Positions 19,091-29,262 of a stretch of 64,000 nt of DNA are shown here, in pieces. The stretch is from Sideroxydans sp. (lineage in GTDB: Bacteria > Pseudomonadota > Gammaproteobacteria > Burkholderiales > Gallionellaceae): the NCBI GenBank assembly GCA_029850585.1, contig JARCRQ010000030.1, positions 1 through 64,000 of the forward strand, in the 5' to 3' direction. The notes below the pieces were generated by a model that saw only the letters and a list, made by a program, of their open reading frames with translations, had not been told where the DNA came from and made no database searches. The translations under genes were made by a program, and so were the position numbers. Positions within the stretch are counted from its first letter, which is position 1. Each line of letters starts with the position of its first letter.

Positions 19091-19533
19091 TATTTGGTTT
19101 GCCAGCTGGTCGCCGCGCCTGCCGCCCCTGCAAATTTTGGTGTGCTTTGCAGCCCCGCTTGATCAACGGTGTATTCGTAATTGCCCAATATGCCCAGTCC
19201 TACCCCCGCCATACTGCTGGCGCGCAAAACATATGTCTGGCTGGTGGCTCCTACTACGCAACTCAGGGTGAAATACGCTGTGTTGGTGGGGGCGACGGCG
19301 CAAGGTTGATTGCTTACCCCGTAATTGCGATTGTCAACAAAGTATGACTCCACCTGTAAGCGCGCGGCACTTAATGCGCCCGTCGCAGCACTTAATTTAC
19401 TGCGTACGACATATTGCTGATAAGAAGGGATGGCAACGGCTGCGAGAATCGCGATGATTGCGACGGTGATTAGCAGCTCAATCAGGGTGAACCCAGAAGA
19501 TAAGATGTGCGTGGGTGCGAGCTGCTTTTTCAT
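19090..19533 (-). CDS. pilE: PilE-like type IV pilin
   Basis: SGFTLIELLITVAIIAILAAVAIPSYQQYVVRSKLS. Confidence 0.88.
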   Translation of the reverse strand: MKKQLAPTHILSSGFTLIELLITVAIIAILAAVAIPSYQQYVVRSKLSAATGALSAARLQVESYFVDNRNYGVSNQPCAVAPTNTAYFTLSCVVGATSQTYVLRASSMAGVGLGILGNYEYTVDQAGLQSTPKFAGAAGAATSWQTK

Positions 19534-19620
19534 AGTGTGCGCTAGGATAATGAGATGGCAGCATCATAGGGATGTGTGCGCTATCAATCTGTCAGGGGAT
19601 ATTAGAAAAGTCGCTGCGCC

Positions 19621-19646
19621 ATTCCCCTATTTTGAGATAAGGGAAT
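19621..19646. promoter_or_regulatory. Inverted repeat in the divergent pilE-operon/LuxR regulator intergenic region
   Basis: ATTCCCCTAT-TTTGAG-ATAAGGGAAT, 9 of 10 pairs. Confidence 0.5.
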
Positions 19647-19775
19647 CCCTTAGTGCGAGATTGCGCCTTGTGCAGTCATCGTTCAGAATGCGCGCCCTGC
19701 GATGGTCAGGACGAGCCAGCGTGGCGGCATCGAAGTGGTCGTGAGCCTGTTAGCTGAATAGAAAGGAAGCGCGGA

Positions 19776-20444
19776 TTGAGATACCCATATAGTGCGGACA
19801 ACCCAGCCAAGATACTGCTGCTCGATGATCATGCCATCGTCAGGCAGGGGCTGTTGATGTTGATTAATTGCCAGTCCGAGCTGCGGGTTACCAATGAGGC
19901 GGAGGACCTAGAGCAAGCGCTAGAGACTTGCCGCAAGCACGAACATGATCTAGCGATTGTGGACATGTCGCTGGCGGGGGCATCGGGACTGGAGGTCGTG
20001 AAGCAGTTTAAGCTGCTGTTTCCACAGATGCCTATCTTGATACTTTCTATGCACGATGAGATGGTTTACGCGGAATCGGCCTTGAAGTTGGGAGCGGCTG
20101 GCTATCTGATGAAGAACATGGCATCTAATGTGTTATTGAGCGCGATACGCAAGGTGTTGAGCGGCGAACATTATTTGAGTGAGCGTATGCATGCGCGCAT
20201 GTTGAATAAAATGTTGGGTAATGCCCAGCTGAATTCCCCTGTCGATACGCTATCTCCTGCTGAACTAGAGGTGTTGCATATGATAGGCATAGGCTTGGGT
20301 ACCAGTGAGATTGCAGAGCAGCTGGCACGTAGCGTCAAGACCATAGAATCACACAAGGCCAACATCAAAAAGAAACTCAAATTGGAAAGCGGTAACCAGC
20401 TGGTGATGTTTGCTATTAACATGCACGCCTCGCGTGCTATCTAG
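19776..20444 (+). CDS. NarL/FixJ (LuxR-type) response regulator
   Basis: Receiver domain KILLLDDHAIVRQG...LAIVDMSLAGASG plus HTH LSPAELEVLHMIGIGLGTSEIAEQLARSVKTIESHKANIKKKL. Confidence 0.93.
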   Translation: MRYPYSADNPAKILLLDDHAIVRQGLLMLINCQSELRVTNEAEDLEQALETCRKHEHDLAIVDMSLAGASGLEVVKQFKLLFPQMPILILSMHDEMVYAESALKLGAAGYLMKNMASNVLLSAIRKVLSGEHYLSERMHARMLNKMLGNAQLNSPVDTLSPAELEVLHMIGIGLGTSEIAEQLARSVKTIESHKANIKKKLKLESGNQLVMFAINMHASRAI

Positions 20445-20465
20445 CCTTTTCTACTTGCTTGAACC

Positions 20466-21371
20466 ATGAACAATCTGCTGCTACTGGCCCTCTGTTTTAT
20501 CGTTGGCATGGTGTTGCATCGCTTTAAGCGTATGCCAGACAACGCCCCAGTGACCTTGAACAGCTTCATCATTCACGTCTCCTTGCCCGCGCTGACCTTG
20601 CTGTATATCCACGGCGTGCAATTTTCTAGCACGGTGTTTTTGACGGCGTTGATGGCGTGGTTGGTGTTCGGTTTTTCAGTATTATTTTTTTACTATGTAG
20701 GACGCTGCTTGGCGTTGCCGCGCGCCACCGTTGGCACGCTGATGTTACTGGGCGGCTTAGGTAACACTTCGTTTTTTGGCTTGCCGATGGTCGAGGCGTT
20801 TTATGGACAAACGGGGATTACCACTGCCATCGTCGCCGACTTGCTCGGCTCATTTTTTGTCTTGTCGATTTTGGGCATCAGTGTCGCGGGCTGGTATTCG
20901 CACACGCCGCCAACCGCCTTGCAATTGCTTAAACGCATCGCGGTTTTCCCACCATTTTTAGCCTTGTTAATCGCGCTGATTTTGTTGCCCGTGGACTACG
21001 CCGATTGGTTTAGCCAATTGCTCAAACGCTTAGGCGATACGCTCGCGCCGTTGGCGTTGTTGTCGGTGGGGTTGCAGTTGCGACTGGGCGATTTCGCCAG
21101 CGTTAAACGCAATGTTTTATTAGGCTTGAGTTTCAAATTATTGTTAGCACCTTTAGCGATTTATTTGCTCTATGTGCAACTGTTAGGCGCGCGTGGGCAA
21201 GCGATGCAGATAACCATTTTTGAAGCGGCGATGCCGCCCATGATTACCGCTGCAATTATTGCCGCTGAGCATCATCTTGATGCCAAGCTGGCCAATTTAA
21301 TGGTGGCAATTGGCTTGCTCATTTCATTTGTCTCCTTAACCGTTTGGTACTGGCTGCTGCACTCGGTTTAA
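20466..21371 (+). CDS. AEC (auxin efflux carrier) family transporter
   Basis: ~10 TM segments; FVGLGNTSFFGLP-type motif (GGLGNTSFFGLPMVEAFYG). Confidence 0.85.
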   Translation: MNNLLLLALCFIVGMVLHRFKRMPDNAPVTLNSFIIHVSLPALTLLYIHGVQFSSTVFLTALMAWLVFGFSVLFFYYVGRCLALPRATVGTLMLLGGLGNTSFFGLPMVEAFYGQTGITTAIVADLLGSFFVLSILGISVAGWYSHTPPTALQLLKRIAVFPPFLALLIALILLPVDYADWFSQLLKRLGDTLAPLALLSVGLQLRLGDFASVKRNVLLGLSFKLLLAPLAIYLLYVQLLGARGQAMQITIFEAAMPPMITAAIIAAEHHLDAKLANLMVAIGLLISFVSLTVWYWLLHSV

Positions 21372-21412
21372 GTGAACAAAATTCCCCGTGGAAAAATTTT
21401 TAATAAAGGATC

Positions 21413-22309
21413 TTGGTAATGTGTAATAACAACTTTTCGCTGTTGCTGCTGGCATTGGGCACACTGATTTCTGCGCCATCAGCAATTGCTACCGAGACAG
21501 CCACGGGAGCGGTGTCGCGTCCCGCTTTGACGGTGCGCACCACCACTTTGCGCGAAGAAAAATGGGCGCGTCAGCTCACCGCCAACGGCAGCATTACGCC
21601 TTGGCAAGAAGCGATTATTAGCGCGCAGGTAGTGGGTTTACGCATTGCCGAAGTCAAAGTGAGCGTGGGCGATTTTGTGCAGGCGGGGCAGGTGTTGGTG
21701 ACGCTGGATAATTTTGTGCAAGGCACGACGGACGCGGTGCAAGCGCGCGTGATTGCGCCTGATTCTGGCGTGATTTCCTCGGCAACCGCCAACGTCGGTT
21801 CGCTCTCGCAGCCAGGGGCGGAGCTGTTTCGTTTAATCCGTAAAGCGCGGCTGGAATGGCGCGCTGATTTGACCGCCGAAGAATTGATGCTGCTGAAAAA
21901 AGGTATGACGGCGCAAATTACGCTAGGCGAAGGGCGCGTAATTCGCGGCACGGTGCGTGCGATTTCTCCATCGGTGAATGCGCAAACACGTTACGGCTAC
22001 GCGCTGGTGAGCTTGCCCAATAGTGCGGGGATTGTCGCGGGGGCGTATGCGCGCGGCACGTTTGATGTGAGTGGCGGCAGCAAAAAATTGCAGTCCTTGC
22101 CGCAATCGGCAGTGATGCAGCGCGGCAGCAAAAGTTATGTGCTGACCATCGCGGCGAACAATCGCGTGCATGAGCAAGCCGTGCAAATCGGTCAGCGCGT
22201 CGCTGATCGCATCGAGATTAAACAAGGCTTGAAAGCCGATGAAGCGGTCATAGAAAGTGGTGGCGCGTTCTTAACCGAAGGCGACACTGTGTTAATGGTT
22301 AAAGGTTAA
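21413..22309 (+). CDS. RND efflux periplasmic adaptor subunit
   Basis: Lipoyl/barrel-sandwich motifs GLRIAEVKVSVGDFVQAGQVLVTLDN; upstream of the RND pump. Confidence 0.9.
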   Translation: MVMCNNNFSLLLLALGTLISAPSAIATETATGAVSRPALTVRTTTLREEKWARQLTANGSITPWQEAIISAQVVGLRIAEVKVSVGDFVQAGQVLVTLDNFVQGTTDAVQARVIAPDSGVISSATANVGSLSQPGAELFRLIRKARLEWRADLTAEELMLLKKGMTAQITLGEGRVIRGTVRAISPSVNAQTRYGYALVSLPNSAGIVAGAYARGTFDVSGGSKKLQSLPQSAVMQRGSKSYVLTIAANNRVHEQAVQIGQRVADRIEIKQGLKADEAVIESGGAFLTEGDTVLMVKG

Positions 22310-22311
22310 AC

Positions 22312-25300
22312 ATGAACGTCTCCGCTTGGTCGATCCGTAATCCTATCCCCGCCATTTTAGGTTTCGCGCTGCTCAGCTTTGTCGGCTTGATGGCGTTCAA
22401 AGCCATGAAGGTGCAGCTTTTCCCTGACATTGATTTACCGATGGTGACCATCGCGGCGAGCATTCCGGGTGCATCGCCTGACCAAATGGAAACCGAAGTC
22501 GCGCGCAAAATCGAAAATTCTTTAGCGAGTTTGCAAGGCTTAAAACACATTTACACGCAGGTCAAAGATGGCTCGGCGATTATCTCGGCGGAGTTTCGTT
22601 TGGAGCGCGATTCACGCGCGGCGTTAGAAGATGTGCGCGGTGCGGTGTCGCGCATACGCGGTGAATTGCCGCGCGAAATGCTCGACCCTGTGGTGAATAA
22701 AGTTGAGCTGAGCGGCAAGCCGATTTTGACTTACACGGTCGCCTCAAGCGCGATGTCGGAAGAGGAGTTGTCTTGGTTTGTCGATAACAACATCGCGAAA
22801 TTATTGTTGGGCGTAAAAGGCGTGGGCGCGGTCAGTCGCGTCGGCGGCGTGACGCGGCAAGTGCGCGTTGAACTCGATCCAATTAAATTGCTGGCACTGA
22901 ATTTAAGTGCCGCAGAAATCTCCACACAACTGCGTCAAATTCAACAAGAAGCACCGGGCGGACGTACCGATTTAGGCGGCGCGGAACAAAGCGTGCGCAC
23001 CATCGCGACAGTGAAATCGGCAGACGAGCTAGCCATGCTCGACATTGGTTTACGCGATGGTCGCACGGTGCGGCTAAGCCAAGTTGCCAGCGTCTCCGAC
23101 ACCATAGGAGAGCGACGCGCGGCGGCGTTGTTGAACGGCGCGCCCGTGGTCGGTTTTGAAATTACCCGCTCACTCGGCGCGAGTGAAGTCGATGTCGGTA
23201 ATGGCGTAACAGCGGCGTTAGAAAAGCTCAAAATTGACCATCCCGAAATCACTACCGCACGCGTGTTCAACACCGTCGATAACGTCTATGAAACCTTCAA
23301 AGGTTCGATGGAAATGATTTTTGAAGGCTCGCTGTTAGCGGTAATTGTGGTGATATTTTTCTTGCGCAATGCGCGCGCCACGATTGTTGCCGCCACCGCT
23401 TTGCCGCTCGCCGTGATTCCCACTTTTGCGCTGATGTATTTATTTGGCTTCACCCTGAATGTGGTGACGCTGTTAGCGTTGAGCTTGGTGGTTGGGGTGT
23501 TGGTGGATGACGCGATTGTCGAAGTCGAAAATATCATGCGTCATTTGGAGATGGGCAAAACACCGTATCAAGCGGCGATGGAGGCAGCTGACGAAATCGG
23601 CATGGCGGTGATTGCCACCACCTTTACTTTGGTCGCGGTGTTTTTGCCGACTGCATTTATGAGCGGCATACCGGGCAAATTTTTTGTCCATTTTGGTTGG
23701 ACGGCGGCCGTCGCGGTGCTGTTCTCCTTGGTGGTGGCGCGCTTGCTCACGCCGATGATGTCGGCGTATTTATTGCGTCCGCGCGCGCCGCATAAAACGC
23801 CGCGTTGGTTGGATATTTATGCGTCTTGGGCGGCTTGGTGTTTGGCGCATCGCAAGACTACTTTGTTGGGCGCAGCGATATTTTTCTTTGGCTCATTTGG
23901 CTTGGCGGGGCAGTTGGCGACGGCGTTTCAGCCCACCGATGATTTGTCGCAAACGCTCGTCACCATTACCTTGCCACCAGGTAGCAAGTTTGAGCAGACC
24001 TATGCCTTGGCTGAACAAGCACGCGCCATCGTGATTAAAAATCCTAACGTTGTGCTGGTCTATACCGCGATTGGCGGTGGTTCGACTGGCGGCAATCCGT
24101 TTGAACCAGCGGGCGCGGTGGAGTCGCGCAAAGCCACGCTGTCAGTGGAGCTCAAGCCACGTCATCAACGTCCACGCAAAGAAATTATCGAGAACGAATT
24201 ACGCGAACAACTCACCGCCTTGGCGGGTGTGCGCGTCAAAGTGGGCCTGGAGACAGGGGGCGGAAAATATCAGTTGGTGTTGACCAGTGAAAACAGCCAG
24301 TTGTTAGCGGACACCGCGCTGCAAGTGGGGCAAGAGTTGCGCACCATTCCTAACATCGGCAACGTAGTGTCCAACTCCAGCATCTTGCGCAGCGAAATTG
24401 TAGTGCGTCCTGATTTTGCCAAAGCCGCGCAAATGGGCGTGACTTCCAGCGCGATTGCCGAGACTTTGCGCGTCGCTACCAATGGTGATTTCGACCAGTC
24501 TTTAGCCAAGTTAAATTTGCCCGATAGACAGTTGCCCATCGTGGTGAAATTGCGCGATGACGCACGTCAAGATTTGCAATTATTGGCGCGCTTGGTGGTG
24601 CCTGGCACGCATGGACCCGTGATGTTGGGCAACGTGGCAACCTTGAGTTTTGAGAGTGGTCCAGCACAAATTGATCGCTACGACAGACAGCGCAACATCA
24701 CTTTCGCCATTGAGTTAGCGGGCGAGCCGCTGGGCAAAGTACAAGCCGCAGCATTAGCTTTACCTGCGATTAAAAACATGAATGCGGGCGTGCAAATCGC
24801 ACCAATCGGCGATGCCGAAGCGATGAAAGAATTGTTCGCCAGCTTTGGTTTGGCGATGCTCACTGGGGTGCTGTGTATCTACATTGTGTTGGTGCTGCTG
24901 TTCAAAGATTTTATGCAGCCCGCCACCATTTTGATGGCTTTGGTGTTGTCGATTCCAGGCGCGTTTTTGGCCTTGTATTTAACTCGCACCGCCATCTCCA
25001 TGCCCGCCATGATTGGTATCGTGATGCTGATGGGCATCGCCACCAAGAACTCGATTCTATTGGTCGAATACGCCATCGTGTCGCGCCGTGAGCGCGGCAT
25101 GAATCGCTACGACGCGCTGCTTGATGCCTGTCAAAAACGCGCGCGTCCGATTGTGATGACCACGCTGGCAATGGGCGCAGGCATGTTGCCCGTGGCGATG
25201 GATTTAGGCATGGGCGACGGCAGCTTCCGTTCACCGATGGCGATTGTCGTCATCGGCGGACTCATCACCTCAACCTTCTTGAGCTTGCTGGTCATCCCCG

Positions 25301-25371
25301 TGGTGTTCACCTATGTCGATGATTTAATCGTGTGGGCGACTAAACAAATGGGCAGATTCAAACACGTGTAA
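22312..25371 (+). CDS. RND efflux inner-membrane transporter (AcrB/HAE1 family)
   Basis: 1019 aa; FPDIDLPMVTIAASIPGASPDQMETEV; GVLVDDAIVEVENI; GIATKNSILLVEYA. Confidence 0.95.
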   Translation: MNVSAWSIRNPIPAILGFALLSFVGLMAFKAMKVQLFPDIDLPMVTIAASIPGASPDQMETEVARKIENSLASLQGLKHIYTQVKDGSAIISAEFRLERDSRAALEDVRGAVSRIRGELPREMLDPVVNKVELSGKPILTYTVASSAMSEEELSWFVDNNIAKLLLGVKGVGAVSRVGGVTRQVRVELDPIKLLALNLSAAEISTQLRQIQQEAPGGRTDLGGAEQSVRTIATVKSADELAMLDIGLRDGRTVRLSQVASVSDTIGERRAAALLNGAPVVGFEITRSLGASEVDVGNGVTAALEKLKIDHPEITTARVFNTVDNVYETFKGSMEMIFEGSLLAVIVVIFFLRNARATIVAATALPLAVIPTFALMYLFGFTLNVVTLLALSLVVGVLVDDAIVEVENIMRHLEMGKTPYQAAMEAADEIGMAVIATTFTLVAVFLPTAFMSGIPGKFFVHFGWTAAVAVLFSLVVARLLTPMMSAYLLRPRAPHKTPRWLDIYASWAAWCLAHRKTTLLGAAIFFFGSFGLAGQLATAFQPTDDLSQTLVTITLPPGSKFEQTYALAEQARAIVIKNPNVVLVYTAIGGGSTGGNPFEPAGAVESRKATLSVELKPRHQRPRKEIIENELREQLTALAGVRVKVGLETGGGKYQLVLTSENSQLLADTALQVGQELRTIPNIGNVVSNSSILRSEIVVRPDFAKAAQMGVTSSAIAETLRVATNGDFDQSLAKLNLPDRQLPIVVKLRDDARQDLQLLARLVVPGTHGPVMLGNVATLSFESGPAQIDRYDRQRNITFAIELAGEPLGKVQAAALALPAIKNMNAGVQIAPIGDAEAMKELFASFGLAMLTGVLCIYIVLVLLFKDFMQPATILMALVLSIPGAFLALYLTRTAISMPAMIGIVMLMGIATKNSILLVEYAIVSRRERGMNRYDALLDACQKRARPIVMTTLAMGAGMLPVAMDLGMGDGSFRSPMAIVVIGGLITSTFLSLLVIPVVFTYVDDLIVWATKQMGRFKHV

Positions 25372-25391
25372 TCACGTCTTGTAAATGGCAT

Positions 25392-25430
25392 AAAAAATCC
25401 CCGCTTGCTTAACGCACCGGGGATTTTTTA
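25392..25430. terminator. Bidirectional rho-independent terminator
   Basis: AAAAAATCCCCGCTTGCTTAACGCACCGGGGATTTTTTA. Confidence 0.8.
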
Positions 25431-25445
25431 CGCTGGAATGGCTGA

Positions 25446-26273
25446 TTAAATAATCCGCAGCGACAAGTCCAAAGCGTGGACATCTTTAGTCAGCGCGCCG
25501 ATGGAAATTCTATCTACGCCTGTTAAGGCAACCTCGCGCAAGGTCGCTGTCGTGATGCCACCTGAGGCTTCGAGTTGCGCACGTTGTGCGTTGAGTGCTA
25601 CCGCCGCGACGAGCGTTTCGAGGTCGAAGTTGTCTAGCAAAATCAGCTTCGCGCCCGCCGCCAATGCCTCTTCTAGTTGCTCTAAATTTTCCACTTCGAT
25701 TTGCACCGACACCCCCGCAGGGGCGAGTTGAAAGGCTTGTGCTAATACGGCGGTGATGCCGCCCGCTGCCGCGATATGATTTTCTTTAATCAAAATTCCG
25801 TCGAATAATCCCACGCGCTGGTTGTGTCCGCCGCCGATGGTCACGGCATATTTTTGTGCCGCGCGCATTCCTGGCAACGTCTTGCGCGTGTCCATGATTT
25901 GGACTTGGATATCCGCCACGAGATTGACGTAGTCGCGCGTCTTAGTCGCTGTACCCGACAGCGTTTGCAGCCAGTTCAACGCGCTGCGTTCGGCGGTCAA
26001 TAGGCTGCGCGCCGCGCCACTAATTTCACATAAAGTTTGTCCCGGTTTAATCGCATCGCCGTCTTGCGCTAACCAGTTCACTACGCAATTTTTATCGACT
26101 TGCGCAAAGCATTCATCGAACCACGCTGTGCCGCATAACACGCCAGCATCACGCGTAATCACGCGCGCCGTAGCGAGGCGATTTTCAGCCAATAATTGCA
26201 CGGTTAAATCGCCACTGCCTAGGTCTTCCGCTAGCGAATTTTTGACCTCAAATGTGATGTGCGCTTTTGACAT
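25446..26273 (-). CDS. nadC: Nicotinate-nucleotide diphosphorylase (carboxylating)
   Basis: EDLGSGDLTVQLL; MDTRKTLPGMRAAQKYAVTIGGGHNQRVGLFDGILIKENHI. Confidence 0.96.
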   Translation of the reverse strand: MSKAHITFEVKNSLAEDLGSGDLTVQLLAENRLATARVITRDAGVLCGTAWFDECFAQVDKNCVVNWLAQDGDAIKPGQTLCEISGAARSLLTAERSALNWLQTLSGTATKTRDYVNLVADIQVQIMDTRKTLPGMRAAQKYAVTIGGGHNQRVGLFDGILIKENHIAAAGGITAVLAQAFQLAPAGVSVQIEVENLEQLEEALAAGAKLILLDNFDLETLVAAVALNAQRAQLEASGGITTATLREVALTGVDRISIGALTKDVHALDLSLRII

Positions 26274-26328
26274 AGCTCAACTCCAAAAAAATAAGCGCGG
26301 AGTATAAATGACGCAGGCGGCGCGTCAG

Positions 26329-26356
26329 CTTGAAATTGGCGATTGATGCCCCATTT
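26329..26356 (+). promoter_or_regulatory. Sigma-32 heat-shock promoter of clpB
   Basis: CTTGAAA-N13-CCCCATTT upstream of clpB. Confidence 0.85.
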
Positions 26357-26388
26357 ACTCAGCAGTTAAATTCTTGAAGGAGGTCGCC

Positions 26389-28971
26389 ATGCGTTTCGAT
26401 AAATTCACCACCCAGTTGCAACAAGCCTTGACTGATGCGCAGAGCCTCGCGGTGGGCGCGGACAATCAATTTATTGAGCCGCAGCATTTACTGTTGGCTT
26501 TGCTGAACGATGCGAATAGCGGCGCAAATTCTTTATTGGCGCGCGCTGGCGGCAATGCCAACGCGCTGAAAACCGCGTTGATAGATGCCGTGTCGCGCTT
26601 GCCTAAAGTTGAAGGACACGACGGCGAAGTGCAGGTTGGACGTGACTTGTCGAACTTGTTCAATATCACCGACAAAGACGCGCAAAAACGCGGCGACCAA
26701 TTTATTGCCAGCGAATTATTTTTGCTGGCATTGACCAGCGATAAAGGCGAGTGCGGTCGTTTGTTAAAACAACATGGCGTGGCGCGTGCGCCACTGGAAG
26801 CGGCGATTAACGCGGTGCGCGGCGGCGCGTCGGTAGGCTCATCGGATGCCGAAGGGCAGCGCGAATCGCTGAAAAAATACACGGTGGACTTAACCGAACG
26901 TGCGCGCATGGGCAAGCTCGATCCGGTCATCGGTCGCGATGACGAAATTCGCCGCGCCATACAGGTGTTGCAACGCCGCACCAAAAATAATCCGGTGTTA
27001 ATCGGCGAACCGGGTGTGGGTAAAACTGCCATCGTCGAAGGCTTGGCGCAGCGCATCGTAGAAGGCGAAGTGCCGGAATCGCTCAAGGGTAAAAAAGTCC
27101 TGAGCTTGGATATGGCAGCGTTGTTGGCGGGCGCAAAATATCGTGGCGATTTTGAAGAGCGGCTGAAAAATGTGCTCAAAGAATTGGCGATGGATGAAGG
27201 TCAAAGCATTGTGTTTATCGACGAGTTGCACACCATGGTCGGCGCGGGCAAAGCCGAGGGCGCGATGGACGCGGGCAATATGTTGAAGCCCGCGCTGGCG
27301 CGTGGTGAATTGCATTGCATAGGCGCGACCACGCTGGATGAATATCGTCGTTATGTAGAGAAAGATGCCGCCTTGGAACGCCGTTTCCAAAAGGTGTTGG
27401 TGGATGAACCTTCGGTGGAATCGACCATCGCGATTTTGCGCGGACTGAAAGATAAATACGAAGCGCATCACACGGGTGTGACCATCACCGACCCCGCGAT
27501 TATTGCGGCGGCGGAGCTTTCCCATCGTTATATCAGCGACCGTTTTTTGCCCGATAAAGCGATTGATTTAATCGACGAAGCGGCGGCGCGCATGAAGATG
27601 GAAAATGAATCCACGCCTGAAGTCATCGACAAGCTCGACCGTCGCATTATTCAGCTCAAAATTGAGCGCGAGGCGATGAAAAAAGAGAAAGACGAAGCCT
27701 CGAAAAAACGCATCCAGCTTATTGAAGATGAGCTGCTGAAACTGCAACGCGAAGCCAACGATTTGAAAGAAATCCTCAAGGCGGAAAAGAGCGTGGCACA
27801 AGGCGCGGCGGATGTGAAAAAAGAAATTGAAGCGGTTAAAAACGACATCGCCAAATTGCAACGCGAAGGCAAGTTGGAACAAGTCGCCGAATTGCAATAC
27901 AGCAAGTTGCCGCAACTCGAAGCGAAATTAAAAGAGGCGGCGCAAGCCGAAGAACAAAGCGATAAATCGCAACATCGCTTGCTGCGCACTCATGTGGGTG
28001 CGGAAGAAATCGCCGAAGTGGTGAGCCGCGCGACGGGCATACCGGTGGCGAAAATGCTGACGGGTGAGCGCGACAAATTGCTCAAGATGGAAGATAAATT
28101 GCATGAGCGCGTGGTGGGTCAAGATGAAGCGGTGCGCTTGGTCTCTGACGCGATACGTCGCTCGCGTTCGGGGCTTTCTGACCCGAATAAACCGTATGGT
28201 TCGTTCTTGTTTTTGGGTCCGACTGGCGTGGGCAAGACCGAGTTGTGTAAAGCCTTGGCGGGCTTTATGTTCGACTCGGAAGATCATCTCATCCGCATCG
28301 ACATGAGCGAGTACATGGAGAAACATTCGGTGGCGCGTTTAATCGGCGCGCCACCTGGTTATGTTGGCTATGAGGAAGGCGGCGGCTTGACTGAAGCGGT
28401 GCGGCGCAAACCGTACTCCGTCATCTTGTTGGACGAGGTTGAGAAAGCTCATCCAGACGTGTTTAACGTGCTGTTACAGGCGTTGGACGATGGGCGTATG
28501 ACCGATGGTCAAGGACGCACCGTGGACTTCAAAAACACCGTGATTGTGATGACCTCGAATCTCGGTTCGCAAATGATTCAGCAGATGCAGGGTGACGATT
28601 ATCAAGTCATCAAACTGGCGGTGATGGGCGAAGTCAAAACCTATTTCCGTCCTGAATTTATCAACCGCATCGACGAAGTAGTGGTGTTCCATGCGCTGGA
28701 CGAAAAGAACATTAAGTCCATCGCGCGCATCCAGTTGCAATACTTGGAAAAACGCCTCGCCGCGATGGAGATGAATTTGACTATCAGCGATGCCGCATTG
28801 GCAGAAATTGCCACGGCAGGATTCGACCCCGTGTATGGCGCAAGACCGTTAAAACGTGCCATCCAAGCGCAGTTGGAAAACCCGCTGGCGAAATTGATAT
28901 TGGAAGGTCGCTATGCCGCGAAAGACACCATCAATGTGGATTGCAAAGGCGGCGTAATGAAGTTCGCGTGA
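26389..28971 (+). CDS. clpB: ClpB disaggregase
   Basis: [39 protein letters not shown]; two Walker A boxes GEPGVGKT and GPTGVGKTE. Confidence 0.98.
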   Translation: MRFDKFTTQLQQALTDAQSLAVGADNQFIEPQHLLLALLNDANSGANSLLARAGGNANALKTALIDAVSRLPKVEGHDGEVQVGRDLSNLFNITDKDAQKRGDQFIASELFLLALTSDKGECGRLLKQHGVARAPLEAAINAVRGGASVGSSDAEGQRESLKKYTVDLTERARMGKLDPVIGRDDEIRRAIQVLQRRTKNNPVLIGEPGVGKTAIVEGLAQRIVEGEVPESLKGKKVLSLDMAALLAGAKYRGDFEERLKNVLKELAMDEGQSIVFIDELHTMVGAGKAEGAMDAGNMLKPALARGELHCIGATTLDEYRRYVEKDAALERRFQKVLVDEPSVESTIAILRGLKDKYEAHHTGVTITDPAIIAAAELSHRYISDRFLPDKAIDLIDEAAARMKMENESTPEVIDKLDRRIIQLKIEREAMKKEKDEASKKRIQLIEDELLKLQREANDLKEILKAEKSVAQGAADVKKEIEAVKNDIAKLQREGKLEQVAELQYSKLPQLEAKLKEAAQAEEQSDKSQHRLLRTHVGAEEIAEVVSRATGIPVAKMLTGERDKLLKMEDKLHERVVGQDEAVRLVSDAIRRSRSGLSDPNKPYGSFLFLGPTGVGKTELCKALAGFMFDSEDHLIRIDMSEYMEKHSVARLIGAPPGYVGYEEGGGLTEAVRRKPYSVILLDEVEKAHPDVFNVLLQALDDGRMTDGQGRTVDFKNTVIVMTSNLGSQMIQQMQGDDYQVIKLAVMGEVKTYFRPEFINRIDEVVVFHALDEKNIKSIARIQLQYLEKRLAAMEMNLTISDAALAEIATAGFDPVYGARPLKRAIQAQLENPLAKLILEGRYAAKDTINVDCKGGVMKFA

Positions 28972-28987
28972 GTTGATTTCAGGTGAA

Positions 28988-29020
28988 TAAAAAAATCCCC
29001 GTTTTGAGCGGGGATTTTTT
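28988..29020. terminator. Rho-independent terminator
   Basis: AAAAAAATCCCCGTTTTGAGCGGGGATTTTTT. Confidence 0.85.
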
Positions 29021-29035
29021 ATGGCAGCTAAACCG

Positions 29036-29173
29036 CTAATGAGTCGTAACGGGGGGGATTAGCGGCTGAACATCGTGGCTATGTTTTTTGATGCTCTTCG
29101 CCAGCTTCTTTTCCTTTGGTGTCATCAAAGGTTTCTTTTTCGTGTCGCGACTTGAATGTTGTGACTTAGACAT
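29036..29173 (-). CDS. Small basic protein (45 aa), not in the supplied ORF track
   Basis: MSKSQHSSRDTKKKPLMTPKEKKLAKSIKKHSHDVQPLIPPVTTH*; AAGGAGTT upstream of ATG. Confidence 0.5.
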   Translation of the reverse strand: MSKSQHSSRDTKKKPLMTPKEKKLAKSIKKHSHDVQPLIPPVTTH

Positions 29174-29262
29174 AATCGAACTCCTTAAAGGGTTAAGAAA
29201 TGTTGCGATTTGATGCTACGCCACTCGCCCGATTTTGTCTGGTGATTGTTTTGCGCGCCCGA

